9,193 nucleotides of DNA from an uncultured Methylococcaceae bacterium (GTDB lineage: Bacteria > Pseudomonadota > Gammaproteobacteria > Methylococcales > Methylomonadaceae). The stretch covers positions 1 to 9,193 of the forward strand of contig CAJVYO010000051.1 in the NCBI GenBank assembly GCA_913009515.1, written 5' to 3'. The first letter of the stretch is position 1, and each line of letters starts with the position of its first letter. The position numbers and the translations under genes are program-made. Below the pieces are notes generated by a model. It did no database searches. It worked only from the letters and a program-made list of their open reading frames with translations, and was not told the origin of the DNA. Shown piece by piece: positions 1 through 6,439 of this stretch.

Positions 1-67
1 GGTTACAATACGCATTAAATTCTTACTTCAATTAGCGCCACATTATTAATGTTTGAGGTAAGAATAA

Positions 68-499
68 ATGATGAAATGGACTAAAGAAAAGTTCGTAGAA
101 GATTTGCGGAATAATTGTTCACGTGAGATTGCAAAAATCGGTGAACAGATTATTGAATTTTCTGAGAAAAATGCCACTGAAATGTCCTGGGGACGGGGGG
201 ATGACCATGGCACATTCACCTTTCGCTGTAATTCGGATTTTGGAATGCTGCCCCTATTCCATATGAAATCCAATGGTCAACTTAACCTACAGATTAATTT
301 TCTACGGGAAAAAGAATTGCCTAAAATGGTCATGCGGGATATGCTGGTGAAATTAGAGGCCAATTTTCTTCGGGATTATGATGCTGAATCCTATCCGGTG
401 GACTCCTATGAAGAAATGGAATTCATGTTTCACACGCATACACAGGTGGACAAGTTTATCAGTACCATTGAAGGGTGTGTGTATCGTCTAAAGCAATAA
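68..499 (+). CDS. Small conserved-looking soluble protein of unknown function
   Basis: A 143-residue protein I cannot assign with confidence. A GAGG Shine-Dalgarno at 55-58 lies 9 bases before the ATG at 68; a second ATG follows directly at 71. There is no signal peptide or membrane segment, so it should be cytoplasmic. The N-terminal third (about 5-35) is a charged amphipathic helix. Next come a glycine-rich WGRGDDHGTF turn (41-50), hydrophobic strands separated by a SNGQL turn (68-72), and a C-terminal helix with HTHT (122-125) and a lone Cys137. The order (helix, WGxGxxxGxF, strand, turn, strand) resembles small domains I have seen at the ends of nuclease-like or restriction-associated proteins, but that is impressionistic. 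It ends one base before the VKOR-family gene, so the two are probably cotranscribed. It looks less AT-rich than genes further right. Confidence 0.75.
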   Translation: MMKWTKEKFVEDLRNNCSREIAKIGEQIIEFSEKNATEMSWGRGDDHGTFTFRCNSDFGMLPLFHMKSNGQLNLQINFLREKELPKMVMRDMLVKLEANFLRDYDAESYPVDSYEEMEFMFHTHTQVDKFISTIEGCVYRLKQ

Positions 500-500
500 T

Positions 501-914
501 ATGAATGCTGAATTATATTTTATTGGAGCCCTGTTGGCATTTGCCGGTGGGGCTTTTTCTTTTTATTTCTATGCTGTTTCTAATCATCGGATGCTTTACA
601 GCCAATGGTGGGTCCCTAGGGTTTGTCAACTCGATCTGACTGAATGTGTTTCAATCATTAAAACAAAATATGGAGAGATTTTCGGAATTCAAAATGCCTT
701 ATCCGGAACCTTATTTTTAATTGCTTATGGGTTTGCGCTTATGGGAGTTTCCATGCGTTTGATTCCTGAATTCGTACCATTTGTTATGGGTGCGTTCACC
801 ATTATTATTGGTTTATATCTTATATATGGATTATTTAAACTCAAAACTGTTTGCCCGATTTGCATTACCGTACATGTTTTGAATGTCGTTATTTTTTCGC
901 TTCAACTCATTTAA
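501..914 (+). CDS. VKOR-family membrane thiol-disulfide oxidoreductase
   Basis: A 137-residue integral membrane protein of the vitamin K epoxide reductase family, whose bacterial members oxidise periplasmic Dsb-type thioredoxins and pass electrons to quinones. About four hydrophobic segments are visible (roughly 4-24, 67-87, 89-112 and 118-137). The diagnostic cysteines are present: a loop pair Cys42 and Cys49 after the first segment, and a CPIC pair (118-121) at the start of the last one. A YGEIFGIQNALSG stretch (57-69) matches the family's loop leading to the conserved Ser/Thr region. The length fits a stand-alone VKOR domain; no fused thioredoxin domain follows. The start codon is one base after the stop of the preceding gene and lacks a clear Shine-Dalgarno, which suggests translational coupling. 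No DsbA-like partner is in the window, so the substrate is unknown. Confidence 0.82.
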   Translation: MNAELYFIGALLAFAGGAFSFYFYAVSNHRMLYSQWWVPRVCQLDLTECVSIIKTKYGEIFGIQNALSGTLFLIAYGFALMGVSMRLIPEFVPFVMGAFTIIIGLYLIYGLFKLKTVCPICITVHVLNVVIFSLQLI

Positions 915-1078
915 AGGATCCAATTAATGCAAGAGGGTTATAATCATTTCAGTTCGATAAAATGAATGTTTAGATAAATTCTAATATGGGTGCATCACTT
1001 TATTTTCTCATTATAATCATTTTCATTTTCATATTTATTGAAGTTTAGGGTTTTAAATAGAAAAGGGAGGGTAATTTA

Positions 1079-1861
1079 TCATTCACCAAACCATTTTTGT
1101 TCAATTTGTTGCAATCTACCTGATGTAATTAGGTGTTTTTTACCTGTATCAAATGCATTTAAAATTTCTTTTCCTTTTGGGTTGCTTTTGAGTGCAGCCA
1201 GATATTCTTGTGAAAAATCGAATTTAGGGAGTTTCTTATAGTGAGACTGCCAATTTTCTTGTTTTAAAATATAATCCCAATTTTGTTCGTAGCCCAAAAA
1301 GCCATGAAGTCGTCCTCGCCCTAACATTTTGAATCCTTGTAAAATGGTAAGTACATCATGTTTTTTAATATTATTTGCTGCACGCCATTTATCACCATAG
1401 TTAAAGCCTTTTTTAACACCAATAGTAAGTCCTGCTAAAGAGTGTAAACCTTGCCATTCAAGGGGGTTATGTGCTGCGAGATAAACAACAAAATTAGCTT
1501 GATTAATAAACTCACTTGAAAAATCATATCGTTGTTCTCGCTCTGAATTTCTGCCTGTTGGAAATAAAATATCTGCTTTACCTTTTTCGAGATAGTTTAT
1601 TGCTCGTTGCCACGGCACAATGGATAAATGAATGGTGTAACCCATTTGGTGAAAACTTTCCCGTAAAATATCCCAGCTATAGCCTTTAAAGCCAACGGCA
1701 TCACTGCCAATAGGGATGATTTGATTGGTTTGATAGTCGTCCTCAGTCATACAAAAAGGAGCGTAATGTTTCAAGGTGGTAACGGTCACTATTTTTTCAG
1801 CGGCATTAACCAAGGGATGGCTTAATAATAGTATTAAGCTGAGAAAAATATTTAAAAACAT
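1079..1861 (-). CDS. Periplasmic solute-binding protein, family 3 (SBP_bac_3-like)
   Basis: A 260-residue secreted protein of the extracellular solute-binding family 3 type, which binds amino acids or similar small molecules. Residues 1-20 form a signal peptide with predicted cleavage at VNA|AE. There is no lipobox cysteine, so it should be free in the periplasm. The mature part shows the family pattern: an early strand (VTVTTLKHYAPF, 25-36), GYSWDILRE (60-68), the PWQRAINYLEKGKADILFP hinge-side motif (83-101) and SEREQRYDFS (106-115), corresponding to the family's ER...F.FS block. The second lobe starts at about LAGLTIGVKKG (142-152). It is the second gene of a minus-strand operon, 15 bases after the SiaA-like phosphatase, with a good Shine-Dalgarno. 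No permease or ATPase gene is nearby, so a role as a ligand sensor for the membrane phosphatase is possible; that is inference. The ligand cannot be read from the sequence. Confidence 0.85.
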   Translation of the reverse strand: MFLNIFLSLILLLSHPLVNAAEKIVTVTTLKHYAPFCMTEDDYQTNQIIPIGSDAVGFKGYSWDILRESFHQMGYTIHLSIVPWQRAINYLEKGKADILFPTGRNSEREQRYDFSSEFINQANFVVYLAAHNPLEWQGLHSLAGLTIGVKKGFNYGDKWRAANNIKKHDVLTILQGFKMLGRGRLHGFLGYEQNWDYILKQENWQSHYKKLPKFDFSQEYLAALKSNPKGKEILNAFDTGKKHLITSGRLQQIEQKWFGE

Positions 1862-1870
1862 TATCGTTTA

Positions 1871-1875
1871 TCCTT
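1871..1875 (-). promoter_or_regulatory. Shine-Dalgarno of the solute-binding protein gene
   Basis: On the minus strand the sequence reads AAGGA followed by nine bases and then ATG. It lies in the 15-base gap after the phosphatase stop codon and fixes the start of the binding protein at 1861, which also gives a complete signal peptide. Confidence 0.6.
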
Positions 1876-1876
1876 T

Positions 1877-3454
1877 TTATGGCGCTTGATGGTTAAACTG
1901 AAGTCCTAATACGGTGACATCATCACGTTGTTCAATCAGTTGGTTGTTTTCATCATGCCACGAAAAATCTTTAAAGCTTTGTTTTAAATTTTCTTTTTGT
2001 GTGCTAAAGCTATGTTGTGAATGGTCTAAAATAAACTGTTTAAAGCGTGTCTTACCGTATTGAGAGTCATTTTTACCTTCTTGATCAATCAGCCCATCAG
2101 TGGTGATATAAAGTTTAGTGTTAGCTTTAATGTCAATGGTATAGTCTGTATAGGCTTGGTCTATTTTAGTGCGAACATACCCGACGTTTTTTCTATCTGA
2201 TTTAATAATGTCTAATTCGCCATTATTGACAATATACAGTGGTGTTTTGGCACCAGCATACTTACACAGCTTGGTTTTTGCATTATAGTATAAAATACCG
2301 CCATCAAAACCTGCGTTAGACTGTGAGCCTTTTTCTTGTTTGAGCATGGTTTTAATCGTTTGATTGAAATAGGCTAAAATTTTAGCAGGACTGGGTTCTA
2401 ATTTACCATAACTTAAATCCGCTAAAATTTGAGTTTCAATGGCTTTGACTAGCATAGTGACAAAAGCACCAGGGACACCATGCCCAGCCCCATCAATCAC
2501 CATAATTAAAATTTCATGGGAGGATTCTAGTTCAGTCACAAAGAAAATATCACCCCCTACAACATCTTTGGGTTGCCAATAGCTAAAACTATCATGGCAA
2601 TACTGTTGCAATATTTGTTCATGCGGCAAAATAGCCTGTTGAATTAATGAGGCATAATTAATACTATCTTTAATATTTTTATGGGATTCCGCTAAATCTT
2701 TAGTGCGTATGGCAATGGTATCTTCTAAATTAGTATTAAATTCTTTTAATTTCTTAAGTAAGCGTTGTTCTTTAAGAAAGGTCTCGTGAAGTTTAGCGTG
2801 CATAGTATTGAATGAAGCTTCAACAATACTTAATTCATTTTGATGTTTTAGCTTTAAATTTATTTTTTCAGTTTGAGTATCAGAAAAATCAAGATTTTTT
2901 AAGGCATTAGTGAGAATAGTTAGAGGGTTAGTAATCAAATTTTTCGCCACCCATGTCACTAAAATCCATAGGGAAAGCGTTTTAATTAATGAGCTAATCA
3001 GCAAAATAATAAGACTGGCTTTAACTTTTTTTAGTACCACGGCATTACTGGAATAAAAGGTAATGGCACCGATGTTTTCATTGTCGGTAATCAGCGGTAA
3101 TTCACGAAAGAAAATATGTGGCGGAGGTGTATCGCTATCGAAATCAACATTTTTACTATATAACAGTTGTTCATCAGCATCATTAATTTTAATGGCGAGC
3201 ACGGTATCTAAGGAAATAATACCATCACTTAAAGAGGCGATTTGCTCATCATTCATATTCCAAACTGCTTTACTGATTGAAGGCACAAAGGTGAGTTTAA
3301 AACTTTCAAAAATTTTACCAATTTCATCTTTTCCTTGATGATATTCAAGCACCATTTGTCCGATAGTTAATGAGGTGGCAATAATCACATAAAATAGAAA
3401 CACTCGGCGTAAAAGTTGAGTGGATAAACGACGGGTAAAGCTGTGGTTTGCCAT
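1877..3454 (-). CDS. Membrane HAMP/PP2C (SpoIIE-type) serine phosphatase, SiaA-like
   Basis: A 525-residue inner-membrane sensor phosphatase. Segment TM1 (about 17-35) and TM2 (about 146-170) enclose a periplasmic sensor that contains AVWNMNDEQI (63-72), a pattern common in sensor kinases and in SiaA. A HAMP-like region follows (about 171-225), then a coiled coil (225-262) and INYASLIQQAILP (265-277), the usual entry to SpoIIE-type PP2C domains. The metal-site motifs are present: GGD (300-302), DGAGHGVPGAF (321-331), TTDG (451-454) and RDDVTVLGL (510-518). It is therefore probably active on phosphoserine or phosphothreonine. In Pseudomonas, SiaA dephosphorylates SiaC, opposing the kinase SiaB, and so controls the cyclase SiaD. 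None of those partners is in this window. It is shorter than Pseudomonas SiaA and heads an operon with a periplasmic binding protein. The start is supported by the basic leader before TM1; no strong ribosome binding site was seen. Confidence 0.85.
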   Translation of the reverse strand: MANHSFTRRLSTQLLRRVFLFYVIIATSLTIGQMVLEYHQGKDEIGKIFESFKLTFVPSISKAVWNMNDEQIASLSDGIISLDTVLAIKINDADEQLLYSKNVDFDSDTPPPHIFFRELPLITDNENIGAITFYSSNAVVLKKVKASLIILLISSLIKTLSLWILVTWVAKNLITNPLTILTNALKNLDFSDTQTEKINLKLKHQNELSIVEASFNTMHAKLHETFLKEQRLLKKLKEFNTNLEDTIAIRTKDLAESHKNIKDSINYASLIQQAILPHEQILQQYCHDSFSYWQPKDVVGGDIFFVTELESSHEILIMVIDGAGHGVPGAFVTMLVKAIETQILADLSYGKLEPSPAKILAYFNQTIKTMLKQEKGSQSNAGFDGGILYYNAKTKLCKYAGAKTPLYIVNNGELDIIKSDRKNVGYVRTKIDQAYTDYTIDIKANTKLYITTDGLIDQEGKNDSQYGKTRFKQFILDHSQHSFSTQKENLKQSFKDFSWHDENNQLIEQRDDVTVLGLQFNHQAP

Positions 3455-3485
3455 AGTAAAAATACAGGTTTCAGAATAAACATTC

Positions 3486-3491
3486 AGTATA
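3486..3491 (-). promoter_or_regulatory. Possible -10 element for the phosphatase operon
   Basis: On the minus strand a TATACT hexamer lies about 31 bases upstream of the phosphatase ATG, a sensible place for a sigma70-type -10 box. No convincing -35 hexamer lies 16-18 bases further upstream, so this is only a candidate. Confidence 0.25.
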
Positions 3492-3535
3492 TAAAAAACC
3501 TTGATAAATAGCTATTAGCCATGATTGAAAGTTAA

Positions 3536-3672
3536 ATAAACCCCAACCATATTGAAAATCGTATTTTTTATGGGGCGTAGACTTTAGTCTACCTTTTAAA
3601 ACAGTAGGCTAAAGCCTACGCCCCAATATCGCATTTTTAAAAACTACGCATCTCTAAGTGGATTGGGTTTAT
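3536..3672. repeat. MITE-like nested palindromic element in the divergent intergenic region
   Basis: The core is a long inverted repeat with 22-base arms at 3571-3592 and 3604-3625, separated by an 11-base AT-rich loop; 20 of 22 positions pair by Watson-Crick. Each arm holds a smaller perfect dyad: GTAGACT-TT-AGTCTAC in the left arm and GTAGGCT-AA-AGCCTAC in the right. The two bases that differ between the arms have changed together, so each inner dyad stays perfect. GGGGCG/CGCCCC blocks close the outside of the core. Further out, ATAAACCCCAACCA (3536-3549) and TGGATTGGGTTTAT (3659-3672) form an imperfect terminal inverted repeat, matching at 12 of 14 positions. No transposase is present. The size and shape suit a non-autonomous miniature element or a REP/BIME-like repeat. 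Transcribed, it would fold into a strong hairpin and could insulate the two divergent operons. The rest of the 3455-3745 intergenic region holds only AT-rich sequence where promoters are expected. Confidence 0.7.
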
Positions 3673-3745
3673 AGAAGATTTTTATTGATTTAAATTTACA
3701 GCATGTCCTAACTTATAAGTGTAGCCAAAAATAGCGTATAAAATA

Positions 3746-4693
3746 ATGTCAAAAATGAGTCATATTAATGTTATTGAAAAGTATGAGCAACACAGTGATG
3801 CTATTCATAGTATGCTGTCTTCAATTTTAAAATGTTTTTCAGCTGATAATATCTTTGAAAAAAATGAGACTGATTTAAGTTTAGTATTCAAGTCCTTAAC
3901 GAGTTATTATCCTTTTATTAGTTTACTGTACTTACTTGATAGTGATGGGCGGCAAGTGAGTATGAATGTGCCAGGGGTACATTTTAAAAATACGCCAAAG
4001 GTAGGGGAGGGTGTCGATAGAAGTCATAAGCCTTATTATCTTGCTGCGGTTAATTCGGAAGATGTAACGATTACAGAGCCTTATTTATCAAATATAAAGC
4101 GGGAACTTTGTTTATCTACAAGTTTAAAAATTTATAATGAAGTCGGAGAGATTGTAGGATTTATTGTTTTAGATGTTGATTTAACCGCCTTATTGTTATT
4201 TTTAACGGGAGATGCTCAAAGAGCACATTTTGAACCATATTTTAAGGTTATCTATTCGTTGATCGTTGCTGGGCTAGCGTTGGTTTCATTGGTGCTTATT
4301 TATATGTCTATGGCTGAGTGCTTTAAAGTGGTCGAATCCTTATTTAAAACACCTAATAATGTGAAACTACCTTTTGGTGTGGTTATTTATTTAACCTTGG
4401 CGTTAGCTATTTTTGATTTGGCAAGAACGACTTTGGAAGAAGAAGTGTTACTTTATAAGGATATTTTGCGTCATAGTTCTACACGCCGTACGATTACACG
4501 TTTTATTGCCGCCATTATTATTGCGGTTTCAATTGAAGCACTTTTGATGATTTTTAAATCTGCACTGCATGGCGGAGATCATATTTTAGATGCAGTTGGT
4601 GTGATGATTTCGGCTGCAATTTTACTGCTTGCATTAGGGGTTTATGTTTATTTTGGAAGTAAGGCGGAAGTTATGTTAATGAATAATAAATAA
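3746..4693 (+). CDS. PDC/Cache-like sensor protein with C-terminal four-helix membrane domain
   Basis: A 315-residue protein, probably a sensor in the inner membrane. Residues 1-45 are helical and carry no signal peptide or membrane segment. Residues about 46-150 look like a PDC/Cache-type ligand-binding fold: LYLLDSDGRQVS (61-72), DRSHKPYYLAA (91-101), ITEPYL (109-114) and a closing strand GFIVLDVDL (138-146). Four hydrophobic segments follow (about 167-190, 208-227, 250-270 and 282-304). Between the second and third sits a charged segment, EEEVLLYKDILRHSSTRRT (231-249), which looks like the most constrained part. PDC domains normally lie outside the membrane between two helices; here the first helix is missing, so the sensor may be cytoplasmic. 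No catalytic output domain is present. It precedes the EAL gene by 92 bases on the same strand, and the same sensor fold seems to recur at the end of that EAL protein, which suggests a shared ligand or contact. No good Shine-Dalgarno precedes the ATG. Confidence 0.78.
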   Translation: MSKMSHINVIEKYEQHSDAIHSMLSSILKCFSADNIFEKNETDLSLVFKSLTSYYPFISLLYLLDSDGRQVSMNVPGVHFKNTPKVGEGVDRSHKPYYLAAVNSEDVTITEPYLSNIKRELCLSTSLKIYNEVGEIVGFIVLDVDLTALLLFLTGDAQRAHFEPYFKVIYSLIVAGLALVSLVLIYMSMAECFKVVESLFKTPNNVKLPFGVVIYLTLALAIFDLARTTLEEEVLLYKDILRHSSTRRTITRFIAAIIIAVSIEALLMIFKSALHGGDHILDAVGVMISAAILLLALGVYVYFGSKAEVMLMNNK

Positions 4694-4712
4694 GCACTTA
4701 TTAAACGAAATA

Positions 4713-4738
4713 CACTGAAATGCACTGGAATGGTGCAT
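4713..4738 (+). repeat. 10-bp tandem repeat overlapping a hairpin upstream of the EAL gene
   Basis: CACTGAAATG and CACTGGAATG stand directly in tandem (4713-4732) with one mismatch. The second copy overlaps an inverted repeat, ATGCACT-ggaat-GGTGCAT (4720-4738), of six Watson-Crick pairs plus one G-T pair. It lies in the 92-base gap between the PDC protein and the EAL gene, about 50 bases before the EAL start. It could be an operator or an RNA hairpin separating expression of the two genes. There is no T-run after it, so it is not a standard terminator. Chance cannot be excluded in such AT-rich DNA. Confidence 0.35.
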
Positions 4739-4785
4739 GAATAACCCTAGACTTGAATATTTTTTAAACGTTGGATGTATAAATT

Positions 4786-5952
4786 ATGACTCTCTTTCCT
4801 TATTTTCAGCCCATTATTAATGTAATAACGGGTAATATTGCTGGTTATGAAGCACTCGCAAGGCAAGAATGTAATGACACGATTACATCTGCTGGTGAAC
4901 TATTTTCATCTAAAAAAATATCAAGTGAAGAGTTAATTAAATTAGATAGAAATATTCGCTGGATGGCATTGCAAGCATTTTCAAAAATAGAAGATGAAAA
5001 TTGTTATTTAACACTTAATATTTCAGCTGCATGGCTGGAGCATATTGAAGACTTGAATAGCTTGCCTACACTGGATATGTTGGAACGCCTTAATATTGAT
5101 AAAAATCGTATTATCATTGAAATAACCGAGCATGATGCAGAATTAGAAAAATTAATTAAAGTAGTAAAGAAATATCGTGAAGCGGGTTTAAAAGTGGCTA
5201 TTGATGATTTTGGTGCAGGTAATTCACAGTTAGAACGTATTGTCGCGATTAATCCAGATATTATTAAAATTGATATGACTTTATTTAAGCAAGCAGCAAA
5301 GCAAGAGGGTGTTTCTCGTGAAATTGTTCAGTTGCTGACTCGATTTGGTAAACGGCATGGCTGTAAAATAATCTGTGAAGGCGTTGAAACAGAGCAAGAA
5401 TTTTTCTTTGCCTTGAATATTGAAGCACAATTTATACAAGGTTTTTTATTTTCTGAAGCACAAGCTGATTTTCAAGTTTCTGATGATTATTTATCACAAA
5501 TAAATAAGTTAAGAGCATCATTATTAGGTAATAATATTGATAAAGAACGGAATAAAATTCATCAGGTTAATAAAATAAAAGGTTTTTGTTTTGAATTAAA
5601 AGAAATGTTAATTAACTCCGTTTTTAGCTTAGCTTATATTCCTATTCATAACTATAAAACATTAGGTCTGTTACGTTTTTATTTATGTGATAATGGCGGC
5701 AAGCAAATATCACCTGATTATAATTTTAAAGACTCTGAATGGGTGACTGATAACAGCAAAATTGATTATAACTGGTCATCTCGTCCTTATTTTTATAAAA
5801 TTCTTGCATTGGATAGTTTTGGTGAGAATAATGAGGTGATTTTATCAGAAAGGTATCGAGATTTTGGGAATAGTTTATTATGTCGAACATTATCATTATA
5901 TATTGATAATAAAACTATTTTGATGGTTGATATTAACGCTGAATGGGAATAA
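4786..5952 (+). CDS. EAL-domain c-di-GMP phosphodiesterase with C-terminal Cache-like sensor
   Basis: A 388-residue cytoplasmic protein that should hydrolyse c-di-GMP to pGpG. The EAL domain (about 1-240) has every expected catalytic or metal-binding motif: YEALAR (21-26), the Asn of LNIS (77-80), EITE (112-115), DDFGAG (140-145, usually DDFGTG), KID (161-163), EGVET (198-202) and QG (218-219). It is therefore likely active, not a degenerate receptor. A charged linker (about 243-275) leads to a second domain (about 276-388) resembling a PDC/Cache fold: LRFYLCDNGGKQIS (296-309), NWSSRPYFYKILAL (329-342), LSERYRD (353-359) and a closing TILMVDINAEW (377-387). No membrane segment or signal peptide is seen, so this sensor would be cytoplasmic. 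Weak GGA (4773-4775) precedes the ATG. It lies 92 bases after the PDC membrane protein and 7 bases before the DUF2721-type gene. There is no GGDEF domain. Confidence 0.92.
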   Translation: MTLFPYFQPIINVITGNIAGYEALARQECNDTITSAGELFSSKKISSEELIKLDRNIRWMALQAFSKIEDENCYLTLNISAAWLEHIEDLNSLPTLDMLERLNIDKNRIIIEITEHDAELEKLIKVVKKYREAGLKVAIDDFGAGNSQLERIVAINPDIIKIDMTLFKQAAKQEGVSREIVQLLTRFGKRHGCKIICEGVETEQEFFFALNIEAQFIQGFLFSEAQADFQVSDDYLSQINKLRASLLGNNIDKERNKIHQVNKIKGFCFELKEMLINSVFSLAYIPIHNYKTLGLLRFYLCDNGGKQISPDYNFKDSEWVTDNSKIDYNWSSRPYFYKILALDSFGENNEVILSERYRDFGNSLLCRTLSLYIDNKTILMVDINAEWE

Positions 5953-5959
5953 AAATTAG

Positions 5960-6352
5960 ATGGATATTACAATTACAACACCAGCATTATTATTTCCTGC
6001 CATTTCGGTTTTATTTTTAGCATATGCAAATCGTTATTTAGCGATTGCTCAACGTATTCGTGAATTACATATTGTTTTTAATGAAACGCAAAGTACGGTT
6101 GCACGTAAGCAAGTTGAATCATTAAGAATAAGAGTCCGTTTAATTATTTTTATGCAACTATTGGCTGTTATCGGCATTATTGGTAGTGTGATTACGATAG
6201 GACTCATTTTTATAGCATTAAATCATATTGCTATTTATCTATTTTTAATCAGTATGAGTATGATTATATTGTCTTTGTTAGTGTGTATGTGGGAATTATT
6301 GATTTCAACAAAGGCTTTAAATATTGAGTTATCCGACATGGAAAAATATTAA
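5960..6352 (+). CDS. DUF2721-type membrane protein
   Basis: A 130-residue integral membrane protein matching my memory of the DUF2721 family, whose function is unknown. The N-terminal TPALLFPAISVLFLAYANRY (7-26) is the family-type first membrane segment, followed by AQRIRELH (30-37), a cytoplasmic helix with QVESLRIRVR (51-60), and two long hydrophobic segments (about 61-87 and 90-115). The protein ends with the WELLISTKALNIELSDME block (111-128) that commonly closes family members. The length is normal and the gene looks intact. It starts 7 bases after the EAL stop codon with no clear ribosome binding site, so it is probably translated as part of the same message. That places it in a c-di-GMP operon; whether it senses or transports anything cannot be read from the sequence. 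Confidence 0.8.
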   Translation: MDITITTPALLFPAISVLFLAYANRYLAIAQRIRELHIVFNETQSTVARKQVESLRIRVRLIIFMQLLAVIGIIGSVITIGLIFIALNHIAIYLFLISMSMIILSLLVCMWELLISTKALNIELSDMEKY

Positions 6353-6420
6353 AAAATAAATTTAGTCATATTTCAACAGTAATACACTCTAAAAACACTG
6401 AATTAAGATAATTAATAATT

Positions 6421-6436
6421 AACAGCGGCTGTTTTT
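6421..6436 (+). terminator. Weak candidate rho-independent terminator for the EAL operon
   Basis: AACAG-CGG-CTGTT forms a five-pair stem with a three-base loop, and the T-run continues to 6436. It sits in the 87-base gap between convergent genes, about 70 bases after the DUF2721-type stop codon, and is oriented for plus-strand transcription only. The stem is short and not GC-rich, so efficiency is doubtful. Confidence 0.35.
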
Positions 6437-6439
6437 GGC

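Noticed and set aside
46..273. Minus-strand open frame of 75 codons
   Set aside because: It is antisense to the small protein at 68-499, which has a Shine-Dalgarno and a coupled downstream gene; the frame shows no recognisable motif.
938..1024. Direct repeat TTATAATCATTT at 938 and 1011 in the gap between convergent genes
   Set aside because: It is two short AT-rich copies only, with no associated structure; it is compatible with chance.
1038..1241. Plus-strand open frame of 67 codons
   Set aside because: It is largely antisense to the 3' end of the solute-binding protein gene and has no domain or ribosome binding site.
3063..3338. Plus-strand open frame of 91 codons
   Set aside because: It lies wholly antisense to the periplasmic sensor part of the SiaA-like phosphatase, which is clearly coding.
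3685..3743. Sigma70-like hexamers (TTGATT, TTTACA, TATAAG, TATAAA) upstream of the PDC protein
   Set aside because: No pairing gives 16-18 base spacing, so no promoter is called there.
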